Program-made: the position numbers and the translations under genes
Notes under the pieces: generated by a model
Seen by the model: the letters and a program-made list of their open reading frames with translations, nothing else
What the model was told of the DNA's origin: nothing
Database searches by the model: none
In this document: piece by piece, positions 17,365 to 25,446 of the stretch
How positions within the stretch are numbered: position 1 is the stretch's first letter
Layout of the letters: every line of letters begins with the position of its first letter
NCBI GenBank assembly: GCA_003963455.1
Contig: RXJA01000108.1
Location: forward strand, 62,001-126,000
Direction of reading: 5' to 3'
DNA: 64,000 nucleotides
DNA from: Hyphomicrobiales bacterium
GTDB taxonomy: Bacteria; Pseudomonadota; Alphaproteobacteria; Rhizobiales; Rhizobiaceae

Positions 17365-17423
17365 TCTCGTCCGAACCGCGACTGAGACGCCACGCAGAAG
17401 GTCCCGCCGTGAGGCGGGGCCTT
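17365..17423 (+). repeat. decayed second copy of the DUF736 3' end and hairpin
   Basis: Bases 17365-17385 match 20 of 21 positions with the last codons and stop of DUF736 (16085-16105). They are followed at 17398-17423 by a near copy of its hairpin (stem with GTCCCGCC / GGCGGGGC and the same GTGA loop). The coding sequence before it is not open in the expected frame, so this is the eroded end of a duplicated DUF736 gene. Confidence 0.7.
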
Positions 17424-17535
17424 CCCAGACACCCCTGTCAGCGACGATGGCCAGCGTTGAATCGGCAAGACACCGACGGATGCGGCCCGTGGCTTAGGCG
17501 GCCGGTAGGTTGGTCAAAATCGCCACTGCGCTGGC

Positions 17536-18006
17536 TCATGCCAGCGCAGGTTCGGGATGAACAAAAGCTCCACCCCCGCCGATTCTTGGCGGTATGGTGG
17601 CCAGAGCGGGACAAGGCGGCGGATCGTCGTCGTCATCGCGCCGGCGGCGGGATACGATGCGAGACCATTTTCTCAGCGCGGAGCGGCGCCGCCGCTCCGG
17701 CGGCACATGCCTCAGCCCAAAGGATGGGTTCGTCGAAAGCGTGAGGCTGTCGAATGTGTCCAGCGCCTTCAAAGCGCGCAGAATCTCGTCCACCTCGACA
17801 ATAGAGCCATCCTCTAGCTGACGCAGCGATGGAGAGCCCGGAACTGCGCGGGCGTCAGACGCCCAGGAGGCTAACAGGGCCCGCTTCTCAGCACGGCTCA
17901 TCTCCGGATCATTTATAACGTCATCAGGCTGCTGGAATATCGGATGTCCAGCGCTGCGGCGTGCTTTATGGCGATCAATGTTTGAAAAGCTGCTATATTC
18001 AGTCAT
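17536..18006 (-). CDS. hypothetical protein with Hsp20-associated C-terminal-type domain
   Basis: 156 residues. The central segment QPDDVINDPEMSRAEKRALL, then ASWASDARAVP and SIVEVDEILRALKALD, matches in order and spacing the C-terminal domain of the NDUFS4-like fusion at 55.9 kb (PMDVLADAALSLEAKRSILM, NWAYTE, RLDEVEQALLALE). The last 50 residues are Arg/Asp-rich low complexity (RRRRDDDDDPPP). It follows an hsp20 gene on the same strand with a 75-base gap, as the fusion gene does at the other locus. Function unknown; the repeated association with Hsp20 points to a stress role. Confidence 0.7.
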   Translation of the reverse strand: MTEYSSFSNIDRHKARRSAGHPIFQQPDDVINDPEMSRAEKRALLASWASDARAVPGSPSLRQLEDGSIVEVDEILRALKALDTFDSLTLSTNPSFGLRHVPPERRRRSALRKWSRIVSRRRRDDDDDPPPCPALATIPPRIGGGGAFVHPEPALA

Positions 18007-18081
18007 CTCCGTTTCTCCGCAATTCGTGACACCCGGATAGATCGGGAGGCAAATCGCAGGGTTTAGGTTTGGTCGACGGGC

Positions 18082-18570
18082 TCAGGCAGCTTTGCGCTGC
18101 GGCTCCGTATTTTGGCTGATCTGCTTCGTCTTGCCGTTGTCTCCCGCCGATGGGGCGTTGCGCGTCGAACCGATGGCGATCCGGCGAGGCTTCAACTCCT
18201 CGGGAATCTCCCGCACCAGATCGACCGACAGCAGGCCATTCTCCAACGTAGCATTGGCGACCTTGACGTGGTCGGCAAGCTTGAACGCCTGTTTGAAATC
18301 GCCGATCGCCAACCCTTGGTGAAGAATCTGCCTATTCTCCTGGCTCGGCCTTTTCTGTCCCGTCACGATGAGCTCAGGACCGTCCTGGGTGAGCTCCACC
18401 TCATCCGGGCTGAAGCCGGCGATCGCCATGGTGATGCGGTAGTCGTTGTCGCTCTTCTTCTCGATGTTGTAAGGCGGCCAGTCTGAGCGCACGCTGGTAT
18501 CGAGCATGTCGAGAAGGCGATCGAAGCCCACCGTCGAGCGGTAAAGGGGCCTATAATCGAAGCTTCTCAT
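18082..18570 (-). CDS. small heat shock protein Hsp20 (locus 1)
   Basis: About 162 residues with an alpha-crystallin domain: WPPYNIEKKSDNDYRITMAI, AGFSPDEVELT, and the C-terminal beta-strand GLLSVDLVREIP followed by the anchoring-type motif RRIAIG. The N-terminal PLYRSTVGFDRLLDML is typical of class A rhizobial Hsp20 (IbpA-like). ATP-independent holdase that forms oligomers with unfolding proteins in the cytoplasm. ATG at 18570 is preferred over 18576, which is only two bases after GGAGG. A heat-shock promoter and ROSE-like thermometer lie upstream. Paralog of the gene at 54709. Confidence 0.92.
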   Translation of the reverse strand: MRSFDYRPLYRSTVGFDRLLDMLDTSVRSDWPPYNIEKKSDNDYRITMAIAGFSPDEVELTQDGPELIVTGQKRPSQENRQILHQGLAIGDFKQAFKLADHVKVANATLENGLLSVDLVREIPEELKPRRIAIGSTRNAPSAGDNGKTKQISQNTEPQRKAA

Positions 18571-18660
18571 AGCCATATCCTCCGTAAAGCAACATGGATT
18601 ACAAGCAGCGTCACAGCGTCTCTGCGACGCCTATTGGTCGGGCCGAAGCCCCGACGCAGA
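18571..18660 (-). promoter_or_regulatory. ROSE-like RNA thermometer of hsp20 (locus 1)
   Basis: The leader ends in TTGCTTTACGGAGGAT (18592-18577), which fits the ROSE consensus 3' hairpin (UUGCU pairing across a small loop with GGAGGA, including the characteristic G opposite G). Upstream are two further stems: GTCGGG/CCCGAC around 18633-18652 and GCGTC/GACGC around 18615-18630. In ROSE elements this masks the Shine-Dalgarno at low temperature and melts on heating. Prediction by hand folding. Confidence 0.7.
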
Positions 18661-18663
18661 AGG

Positions 18664-18692
18664 ATTTGGGAGAACCAAAAACTCAGTTCAAG
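18664..18692 (-). promoter_or_regulatory. heat-shock (RpoH-type) promoter of hsp20
   Basis: CTTGAAC (18692-18686), a 15-base spacer and CCCAAAT (18670-18664) resemble the sigma-32 consensus CTTGAAA / CCCCATNT. The same layout, CTTGAAC-N15-CTAAATC, is found before the other hsp20 at 54572. Confidence 0.65.
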
Positions 18693-18921
18693 AGAGCAAA
18701 CCGAGATTTTTTGAACGATGTTTACGTTCAAGCAGCCGGATCGATGACGTCGGAGCGGATGCCGTAAACTACACCTCCGACGGCGAGCCGCCGTCCGAAT
18801 GGGCTCGACAAACGACACACTCAGCCCCGCCGGCAGCCCGGACGGCCTTGCCGCTTCGCTCATCAAAGCGCCGACCATCTCGAACCAGGCGCCGTCCCAA
18901 GGCGCGGCTTTGGGATTGACG

Positions 18922-19938
18922 TCATTTTACCGCCAGGACGATCTTGCCTTGAATGTGCCCCTTGGCAGCTCGCTCGTGCGCAAGCCGCGCGTCGGCAAGG
19001 GCATAGGTGCTGTCGAGGACGACCCGGATCGTGCCTGCAGCAAGCAAGCTTCCAATCTCCGCCAGCTGCGCGCCACTCGACCGGACCTGAGTCGCCGAGA
19101 CCGTGACGCCCAGCTTTTTCGCATCCTCCGCGCCGGTGAACCCAAGAGGAAAGACAGGAAACAGTGCGCCGCCCGGCTTCAGCGTGCGCAAAAACCGTCC
19201 GGTGCCGGGTCCGCCCACGGCGTCGACCACAAGATCGACGTCATGCGCCACGTCCTCGGGAGGCGTCTTGGTGTAGTCGATGAACGCGTCGGCGCCGAGA
19301 TCGCGCAGAAGCGCCTCGTGCTTGCCCGACGCCACGGCGATGACATGGGCGCCTTTCAGCTTGGCGATCTGCACCGCGAAATGTCCGACGCCGCCAGCCG
19401 CTCCATTGACGAGAACGGTCTTGCCTTCCAACGGTACCGGCACATGCGGATAGGGTTGTAACGGGTTGGGCACGTCGTGCCCCAGATCGACCAGAAACTG
19501 CCACGCGGTGAGCAGCGACATTGGCGCCCCCGCGGCGTGCGCATGGTCGATCCCGGCCGGCTTGATCGCGACTTCGGAAGCCGGCACGCTGACATACTCG
19601 GCGTAAGCCCTGCTGTCGCCAGCGAGGCCCGAGGGAAATCGGACCATCGAATAGACCTCGTCACCCACGGAGAAACCTTCGACATCGCCGGCCACGGCCT
19701 CGACGACGCCGGAGATGTCGGTCCCGAGGATGAGCGGGAACGACACCCGCGGCTGCCATTCGGGCGGAAGCATCTTATAGCCCTCACGCAGATACCAGTC
19801 GGGTGGATTGAGGCCGACGGCGTGAACCCGGACCAGCACTTCGCCTGGCTTCACCTCAGGCTTCGGGGCATCCTCATAGACCAGCACCTCGGGACCGCCG
19901 AACGCGTGCTGCCGGATCGCCTTCATTGTATCGCTCAT
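18922..19938 (-). CDS. zinc-binding-type NADP-dependent alcohol dehydrogenase / quinone oxidoreductase
   Basis: About 338-residue medium-chain dehydrogenase/reductase of the quinone oxidoreductase-like group. N-terminal GroES-like fold: [43 protein letters not shown]; Rossmann nucleotide site [20 protein letters not shown] near residue 175; no structural-zinc cysteines, so likely zinc-free and NADPH-dependent. Start ATG at 19938 (or 19941) follows AAGGAG. Divergent from a LysR regulator with about 90 bases between, the usual arrangement for LysR control. Substrate unknown. Confidence 0.88.
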   Translation of the reverse strand: MSDTMKAIRQHAFGGPEVLVYEDAPKPEVKPGEVLVRVHAVGLNPPDWYLREGYKMLPPEWQPRVSFPLILGTDISGVVEAVAGDVEGFSVGDEVYSMVRFPSGLAGDSRAYAEYVSVPASEVAIKPAGIDHAHAAGAPMSLLTAWQFLVDLGHDVPNPLQPYPHVPVPLEGKTVLVNGAAGGVGHFAVQIAKLKGAHVIAVASGKHEALLRDLGADAFIDYTKTPPEDVAHDVDLVVDAVGGPGTGRFLRTLKPGGALFPVFPLGFTGAEDAKKLGVTVSATQVRSSGAQLAEIGSLLAAGTIRVVLDSTYALADARLAHERAAKGHIQGKIVLAVK

Positions 19939-20029
19939 CATGATCTCCTTTCGCCGTTCGGTGCTCAGACACCGATATAACACCGGTCCCGGCATTGATA
20001 ATCTGCTCCAATGGCGCTTCAATAGTGCC

Positions 20030-21022
20030 ATGAAGGAACAAATGCTTTTGGAGCGGTTGACCGGCCTGATCGCGTTTGCGCGTGCTGGCTCGATGGGTAG
20101 CTTCACAGCCGCTGCTCGCTCCTTATCGGTCTCACCCTCAGCCGTCAGCAAGAGCATCCAGCGCCTTGAGCGGCATCTGGGGGTTCCACTCTTCACCCGC
20201 ACGACCCGGTCGCTGACACTCACGCCAGAGGGTCGCGATCTTCACGAGCGCGCGCTGCGTCTGCTGCGCGAGGCGGAAGCGATCGAGCAGGCGGCGATGA
20301 GCGCGCGCTCAGAGCCGTCGGGCAACTTGCGGGTGGCGGCGTCGCTGCCGATCGGACTGCATGTGATCGCGCCCGCTCTGCCTGCGTTCCGAAAGAGTCA
20401 TCCCAAAGTGACGGTCGATCTCAGACTGACTGACCGGATGGTGGACATCATCGAGGAAGGCATCGACGTCGCAATACGCATTGGCGATCTGGCGGATTCG
20501 CGCCTGTTGTCGCGGAGCCTTGCCCCTTATCGACTCTGCTGCTTTGCGTCACCCGCTTACCTTGCGGCGCGCGGCGCGCCGCTGCACCCCGACGATCTGG
20601 CGGGGCACGACCTCGTCAACCTTCGTTATCAGAGCACAGGTCAAAGCTTTCGCTGGCCCTTTCAGATTGCCGGTCACGAGATCGAGCTGGTACCCACCGC
20701 GAGCATCGTCGTCGACGTAAGCGATGCGGTACTCGTGACGCTCGCGGCCGGTGGCGGCATCGGGATCAGCGCCTCCTTCATTGCGGCGCCTTACGTCACG
20801 CGCGGCGACCTCGTCCCAGTGCTTTCCGCCTTTGCGGTAGAGCGGCACAATATTACTGCAGTATGGCCCGAAAGCCGCCGCGCGAACCCTGCCGTGCGTG
20901 CCTTTCTGACCCTATTGCAGGACGTCTTTCAGGAGCGACTGACGGCCACGGCGAGCCTGTCGGAGGAAGGGCGCCACGTTGCCGGAGCCAGAAACCAGAC
21001 CACTCAAGGATTCCCGAGTTGA
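20030..21022 (+). CDS. LysR-family transcriptional regulator
   Basis: 330 residues. N-terminal winged HTH ([55 protein letters not shown]) and a C-terminal periplasmic-binding-like effector domain from about residue 90 ([20 protein letters not shown]). The CrgA/DsdC-like subgroup is suggested by the FTRTTRS and [11 protein letters not shown] segments. ATG at 20030 is chosen because the HTH begins nine residues later; an upstream frame to 19940 would overlap the divergent gene's start. Likely activator or repressor of the adjacent oxidoreductase. Confidence 0.9.
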   Translation: MKEQMLLERLTGLIAFARAGSMGSFTAAARSLSVSPSAVSKSIQRLERHLGVPLFTRTTRSLTLTPEGRDLHERALRLLREAEAIEQAAMSARSEPSGNLRVAASLPIGLHVIAPALPAFRKSHPKVTVDLRLTDRMVDIIEEGIDVAIRIGDLADSRLLSRSLAPYRLCCFASPAYLAARGAPLHPDDLAGHDLVNLRYQSTGQSFRWPFQIAGHEIELVPTASIVVDVSDAVLVTLAAGGGIGISASFIAAPYVTRGDLVPVLSAFAVERHNITAVWPESRRANPAVRAFLTLLQDVFQERLTATASLSEEGRHVAGARNQTTQGFPS

Positions 21023-21203
21023 CATTCTAATCCCGGGTTGCGTCGTCCTTCGACGCGATATGCGCGTGATAGCCGCATAGTCCGTTGTGCTCATAGTATT
21101 CTTCGGCACTCAGGTCGGTTCCGCAAACCGCGCTAGCGGCCCTCCGCCATCGATAGGTCGACTGACATCGGCAGGTTCGTTGCGCTTGTGACCGCCGTTG
21201 TCA

Positions 21204-22448
21204 TCATCCCCGCGGTTTCCGGCCTATGCCGTGCGCAGCCTCCGATGACGATCCGCCACGCGCCTCTTTGCGCGCCTCCCAGGTCGCGACCAGAAAGGTG
21301 GCCATCGCGCCAGCGAGATTGACTGCCAGCTCCGCGTGCCTTGGCTGTGGGCGCGCGCGCTTCGGCCCAGGGCTGTGCGCATCACTGAGCTTGTTGCGCA
21401 GGGCGCCCAAGGATTCGACAACAGACTGGCAGCTTCCGAGAATCTGCTTGAAGACCTGCTCCGTATGGTCGTCGGGCGCGAGCTTCAGGACTTTGGAGAG
21501 CTTGCGGTAGAGGGCCGGCAGATCGTCAGCTTCTTGCCAGGTCTCACCCGCCTCCTCGAGGATCCATTTGCAGACGTCTTCGAGCAGGGTGCGGGCCAAT
21601 GTAATTGCGCCTGCCGGTTCCGAGCCGCGCCGCTCCATGGCCATGGTCCAACGCGCGTGCACCTGCGTCGGGTCAAAGGCGGCCAGCGTCGCGGAGATGC
21701 TGGCATCTGCTGGCGATCCGGTTGGTGCGACTCTCACGGCGTAAAATGGACTTCCAGAAATTCGTCCCGCCAAGGCTAACGTATAGCCGTCGTGCCGCAG
21801 TAGGCCGTCGATCTTCTCGGCCAGCTCGATTTGCTCGCTCCCCGAGAACGCATCTGGCGCCGTGACGGCGGCAAGGAATTTAAATAGCTGCGCGCGTGAG
21901 CACGTTAGCAGCCCGAGCGTCTCCAGCACATCGCGCTGGGTCAGGTCGTCGTTGCGGATAGTATGGCGATGGAGATAGTCCTCGAGCGTTGCCTCATCGC
22001 TGGGATGAGGTGCGCGAAGAGAACCGATCGGCCAAAGGCCGCGAATAAGCTCGATGTCCTCGATCTCGCGCGCCAGCGGGCGGCCTTCGAACAGCGCGAT
22101 CAGACGTCGACGCGTGAGCGTGGTGACCGCCGGGCCGTTTAGCTCGTCAATCTTGGCCAATTGCTCACTGAGCTCGAAGCGCTGCTCTTCAGCGGCAAGC
22201 TCGCGAGCGGAGACGACGACCTGTTCGGCCGATACATCCGCAAGCCGCTTCTGGGCATATTTGTATTTGCTGGCGAACGCCTCCTGTTCCTCGCCGTCCG
22301 CCAGATTCAACCGACGGCACAAGCCCGGTACGTCATAGGCTTTGGCGTCAGAGATCGCCGACGCCAGCAGGTGGCGAAGCTCCTTGATCATGGCGGGTGG
22401 GATAGCGACGGGCATCGGCGCTGGTGTCGGCTGGCGTATGGTCGGCAT
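21204..22448 (-). CDS. abortive-infection family protein (Abi_C domain)
   Basis: 414 residues. The C-terminal 130 residues fit the Abi_C domain: LARTLLEDVCKWILEEAGET, LPALYRKLSKVLKLAPD, LGALRNKLSDAHSPG and ELAVNLAGAMATFLVATWEA. RNKLSDAH is the diagnostic block. The N-terminal half is helical and contains KIDELNGPAV and an unidentified domain. Abi_C proteins are linked with phage-exclusion genes of the AbiJ/lactococcal type; the toxic activity is not known. It sits two bases to the left of a 49-bp repeat that marks the ietAS segment, so it belongs to the same defence island. Confidence 0.75.
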   Translation of the reverse strand: MPTIRQPTPAPMPVAIPPAMIKELRHLLASAISDAKAYDVPGLCRRLNLADGEEQEAFASKYKYAQKRLADVSAEQVVVSARELAAEEQRFELSEQLAKIDELNGPAVTTLTRRRLIALFEGRPLAREIEDIELIRGLWPIGSLRAPHPSDEATLEDYLHRHTIRNDDLTQRDVLETLGLLTCSRAQLFKFLAAVTAPDAFSGSEQIELAEKIDGLLRHDGYTLALAGRISGSPFYAVRVAPTGSPADASISATLAAFDPTQVHARWTMAMERRGSEPAGAITLARTLLEDVCKWILEEAGETWQEADDLPALYRKLSKVLKLAPDDHTEQVFKQILGSCQSVVESLGALRNKLSDAHSPGPKRARPQPRHAELAVNLAGAMATFLVATWEARKEARGGSSSEAAHGIGRKPRG

Positions 22449-22449
22449 A

Positions 22450-22498
22450 CTAAAGGACCCCCCACGCCCGATATCTGTCTCTCCCGGTCGCCTCCCGC
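22450..22498. repeat. left 49-bp direct repeat flanking ietAS
   Basis: Matches 46 of 49 bases with 26547-26595, in the same orientation. The copies are 4,097 bases apart and enclose a corA remnant plus ietS-ietA. The right copy is the natural 3' end of the DUF1612-like gene, so the left copy looks like an att-type duplication or recombination scar. Confidence 0.8.
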
Positions 22499-22671
22499 TC
22501 CAGCGCTTCTAAGCGGTCCGTCATGTCCAACAGCTTTCGCGCCGCGGCGGCAATCGCTCCGGCGATCGTCGGATAAGTCTCCGCCGAGTTCATCGAGACG
22601 CCATCCGGAAATGTCACGGTCGCCTGATAGCCATTGCCTTTCGGCGTGGCGGAAAGCTGGATCGCTGACAT
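22450..22671 (-). CDS. small hypothetical protein with borrowed C terminus
   Basis: 73 residues. The first 58 (MSAIQLSATPKGNGYQATVT and on) are a small beta-alpha unit of unknown family. The last 15, EATGRDRYRAWGVL with one preceding residue, are identical to the C terminus of the DUF1612-like protein at 26547-27764, because the gene ends in the left copy of a 49-bp repeat. The reading frame therefore looks like a chimera produced when the segment was inserted or rearranged. Translation is plausible but unproven. Confidence 0.45.
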   Translation of the reverse strand: MSAIQLSATPKGNGYQATVTFPDGVSMNSAETYPTIAGAIAAAARKLLDMTDRLEALEREATGRDRYRAWGVL

Positions 22672-22716
22672 AGCGCGGCTCGCCTCATATCTTTCGATCG
22701 TTCGAGCACGCAGCGA

Positions 22717-22960
22717 CTAAAACCAGCCACGGCGCTTGAACCAGATGAGGGGCAGAATGGGGCTAAGCACGATGGCAAGCCAGGACAAAGGGTATCCCCA
22801 TGTCGAGCTCAACTCCGGCATGTTCTAAAAGTTCATCCCCCAAATACCCGCCAATAGCGTCGGCGGCACGCCGACAACCGAAACGATAGTCAGGACTTTG
22901 AACAAGTCGTTCTGGTCGATCGAACTATGATCGAAGAGGCGCTCCCCGGTCAATTGTCAG
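22717..22960 (-). pseudogene. corA: corA-family magnesium transporter remnant
   Basis: The minus strand encodes the C-terminal end of a CorA-like channel: NDLFKVLTIVSVVGVPPTLL, AGIWGMNF (the GMN selectivity motif), then an in-frame TAG, then NMPELSSTWGYPLSWLAIVL and the usual end FKRRGWF. CorA proteins end with a helix, the GMN-MPEL loop, a second helix and a short basic tail, so the family is clear. The cytoplasmic domain is gone and the loop holds a stop, so it is a relic. It lies between ietS and the left repeat. Confidence 0.75.
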
Positions 22961-23096
22961 GTGAAGCTCGGCTCAGATTTGAGCCAGATGGCTTGAATTG
23001 CGAGTTCAACGTTCCCTTGGCGATTATGCAGGAACGATAGCTCCGACGCCTGTCGCCCACCTCGATCGACTGTATTCAAAGGTCGGCGTGTCGGTG

Positions 23097-25439
23097 CTAA
23101 GCTTGGACGCGAATCCGCTGGCGCACTCTTTCATAGAGTTGGACGTCTGCCTTTTGCAGAAGCTCGACCACGATTGCGAATTGCTGCCGATCGACATGGG
23201 TCGCCCAGCCGCTTTCGCAGCGCACGACGAGATAGTAGCTGTCGCCGTATTCTTCGACACCGCGTTTGAACGTGACAGTTGCACACTGAACGGTGCCTTT
23301 CTCGCGCAATTGCGGTCCGGGAACGAGATTGCAATTGTATCGCGGTGCAAGTTCAGGGAACGGACCGTCGTCCTTGTCACGCTTGCGATAATGATCGAAG
23401 ATCAAGTCAGGCTGGCATCCGCGAACCAACCGAAAGCTCATGCCAACGCCTGCATAATCATTTCGGGTGTGACGCACCGGTGGATCGAATGCCAGCGTCA
23501 CGCGAATGCAGCGCTCACCGTTTCCCCCAGCCTGAAACGCTTCCGGGATCGGAATCCGATAGACGGCAAAATGATCGAGGGCGATCTCATCCTCGGCGTA
23601 AAGCGTGACGCGCGCGTTGTCCGAGAATGCGGCGCGTTCGAGATCCACCAGACCGTGACCGACAATCGCCCGCGTCGCATCTGCACCAAGCAGTTGAAGC
23701 CGCTCGCTGGCGGGCGGCGGGATTTCCGCAGATCCCACAATCAGCGCCCGCACGAGATTAGCTGAGGCCTGCGGGAAGCGCGTCATGATCTGCGCGGCGC
23801 TGAAGGCAACGCGCGGCGCGGCATAGGACGTGCCTGATCCCGCCGTGAAGAGCTGATCGAGATAGCTGTGATGCAGCGTCAGAACACCGGCGCTGCCGAC
23901 GTCCTCCCCTCCCCGCAGCCGCGCGACGACGGCATCGAAAATCAGCGTGCCGCCAATCTCAACGACGTCGGGTTTGGTTGCCCCGCCTGGTCCCGGCCCG
24001 ATCCTCGAGAACGGCGCCGGCTCATGCAGGCGTGTGATGGCGCGGACGCGGACGTCGTCGGCGCGATCGGGATCGAGACCCTCACCGTGCGCGAGTGCGC
24101 CGACGGTGATGACGTTCAAGGCGCCGGCCGGCTCGAACAGCCGGTTGGCATCCTCGAGAAGATAGCGCGGATATTCGGTCACGGCCTGTTCGAGACGATT
24201 GCCGCCGCGCGGGCTGCGATTTCCGGACGAGACGACGATGACGACGTCGAGCTCGCGCGCCAATTCGTCGAGCGTGGCGGCCCATGTGCCGACCTTGCCG
24301 CCGTCGAAGACGCGCCGGCGGTCGGCAAGCGCGATCACGAAGACCCGACAGCCAAAGCGCTGGTACAGGGTCGCGATCGCCTCGCGCATCTGCGAGGGCA
24401 CGAGGCGCCTGTCGTCAAAGCCACCTTGGTCGTTCACCACTTTCGCCGCACAAAGCCGCGCGCCGCGTTGCAATGCGCCGGCGTCGAGTTGCGCACGAAG
24501 ATCGCCGAACACGGCCACACCGGCCACGCGAGTGCCATGACCCCAGACGTCCGCGGTGCCGAGATCGGCCGGTACGCCGATCGAACCGACAAGAATATCC
24601 GCCAGGAATGGGTGATCGTTGACGCCGCTGTCGATGATGCCGATCAGCGGTGCGTCATCGGCCACGGCATTCAATGGCGGCGCATCCGCCATGACCATGT
24701 CGAGCGCCTCTGCCGTGGTCACGTCCGGGGCTGGCGGCAAATCGATCGCCGCGATTTCCTCGACCGTCAGCAACGTGCGCAGCAGCTCGCCCGTCAGACG
24801 CGCGCGAAACATGCTGATCGAGGGGCCGACATAGCGATCAAAGACATCGCCACCTCGTGCCTCGACGTAGCGGATGACATCCTCAAGCTTGCGCTCGCGG
24901 AGGCGACGTTCGCCCAGATCCCAAAGCTCGATGTCCACCAGATAGGATGTCTGCGCGACGAAATCCTCGACATCAGCGAAACCTTCTTCCCGCAAGCGTG
25001 GTCCGATCCGATCACGCGGCTCGACCGATCCAATGCTTTCGATCCCGGAGACGAAGTTGACGTAGGGGGCGTGCTTCTGGCCAGGGGGCGGGCCGCCCTG
25101 ATAGGCGTCAAGCCGCGCGCGGAAATCCCGCATGTCTTCACTCGATGCGAACAGCACGAGCGTGCGGTCCGCGTCGCTGGACAAAACCGTGAGCCCGAGC
25201 CGTTCCCACTCCTCCTCGAGCAGGGCGCCCGTCATCTGCACGCGCAGGATCAGAGACGGGTCGACAAATTCGGGCTTGCGCCGGCGTCTTTGTTCCTGGG
25301 TCGCGGTGTCGAGCTCCTCGCGCAGCTTCGTCGTGTGTTGGCCGCGATCGCGCGGTGGCGGCGGTCCGCCGCCGCCGTGCTTGCGCCGCTCGAATTGCTC
25401 GGGAAGCCGGACGAGTTCGAGGTGATCGTATCGGGCCAC
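23097..25439 (-). CDS. ietS: IetS-like S8 subtilase
   Basis: 780-residue cytoplasmic-looking subtilisin-family serine protease (no signal peptide). Catalytic triad: Asp in LIGIIDSGVNDHPF (about residue 266), His in WGHGTRVAGVAVFG (about 300), Ser in AGSGTSYAAPRVAF (about 535). A long N-terminal domain with a PPPPRDRGQHTTKL basic stretch precedes it and a beta-rich domain follows. It is seven bases downstream of an AAA ATPase gene. This pair matches ietA/ietS of Agrobacterium pTiC58, described as a toxin-antitoxin plasmid-stability system (protease toxin, ATPase antitoxin), a family since listed among anti-phage systems. Confidence 0.88.
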   Translation of the reverse strand: MARYDHLELVRLPEQFERRKHGGGGPPPPRDRGQHTTKLREELDTATQEQRRRRKPEFVDPSLILRVQMTGALLEEEWERLGLTVLSSDADRTLVLFASSEDMRDFRARLDAYQGGPPPGQKHAPYVNFVSGIESIGSVEPRDRIGPRLREEGFADVEDFVAQTSYLVDIELWDLGERRLRERKLEDVIRYVEARGGDVFDRYVGPSISMFRARLTGELLRTLLTVEEIAAIDLPPAPDVTTAEALDMVMADAPPLNAVADDAPLIGIIDSGVNDHPFLADILVGSIGVPADLGTADVWGHGTRVAGVAVFGDLRAQLDAGALQRGARLCAAKVVNDQGGFDDRRLVPSQMREAIATLYQRFGCRVFVIALADRRRVFDGGKVGTWAATLDELARELDVVIVVSSGNRSPRGGNRLEQAVTEYPRYLLEDANRLFEPAGALNVITVGALAHGEGLDPDRADDVRVRAITRLHEPAPFSRIGPGPGGATKPDVVEIGGTLIFDAVVARLRGGEDVGSAGVLTLHHSYLDQLFTAGSGTSYAAPRVAFSAAQIMTRFPQASANLVRALIVGSAEIPPPASERLQLLGADATRAIVGHGLVDLERAAFSDNARVTLYAEDEIALDHFAVYRIPIPEAFQAGGNGERCIRVTLAFDPPVRHTRNDYAGVGMSFRLVRGCQPDLIFDHYRKRDKDDGPFPELAPRYNCNLVPGPQLREKGTVQCATVTFKRGVEEYGDSYYLVVRCESGWATHVDRQQFAIVVELLQKADVQLYERVRQRIRVQA

Positions 25440-25446
25440 GGCGCGC

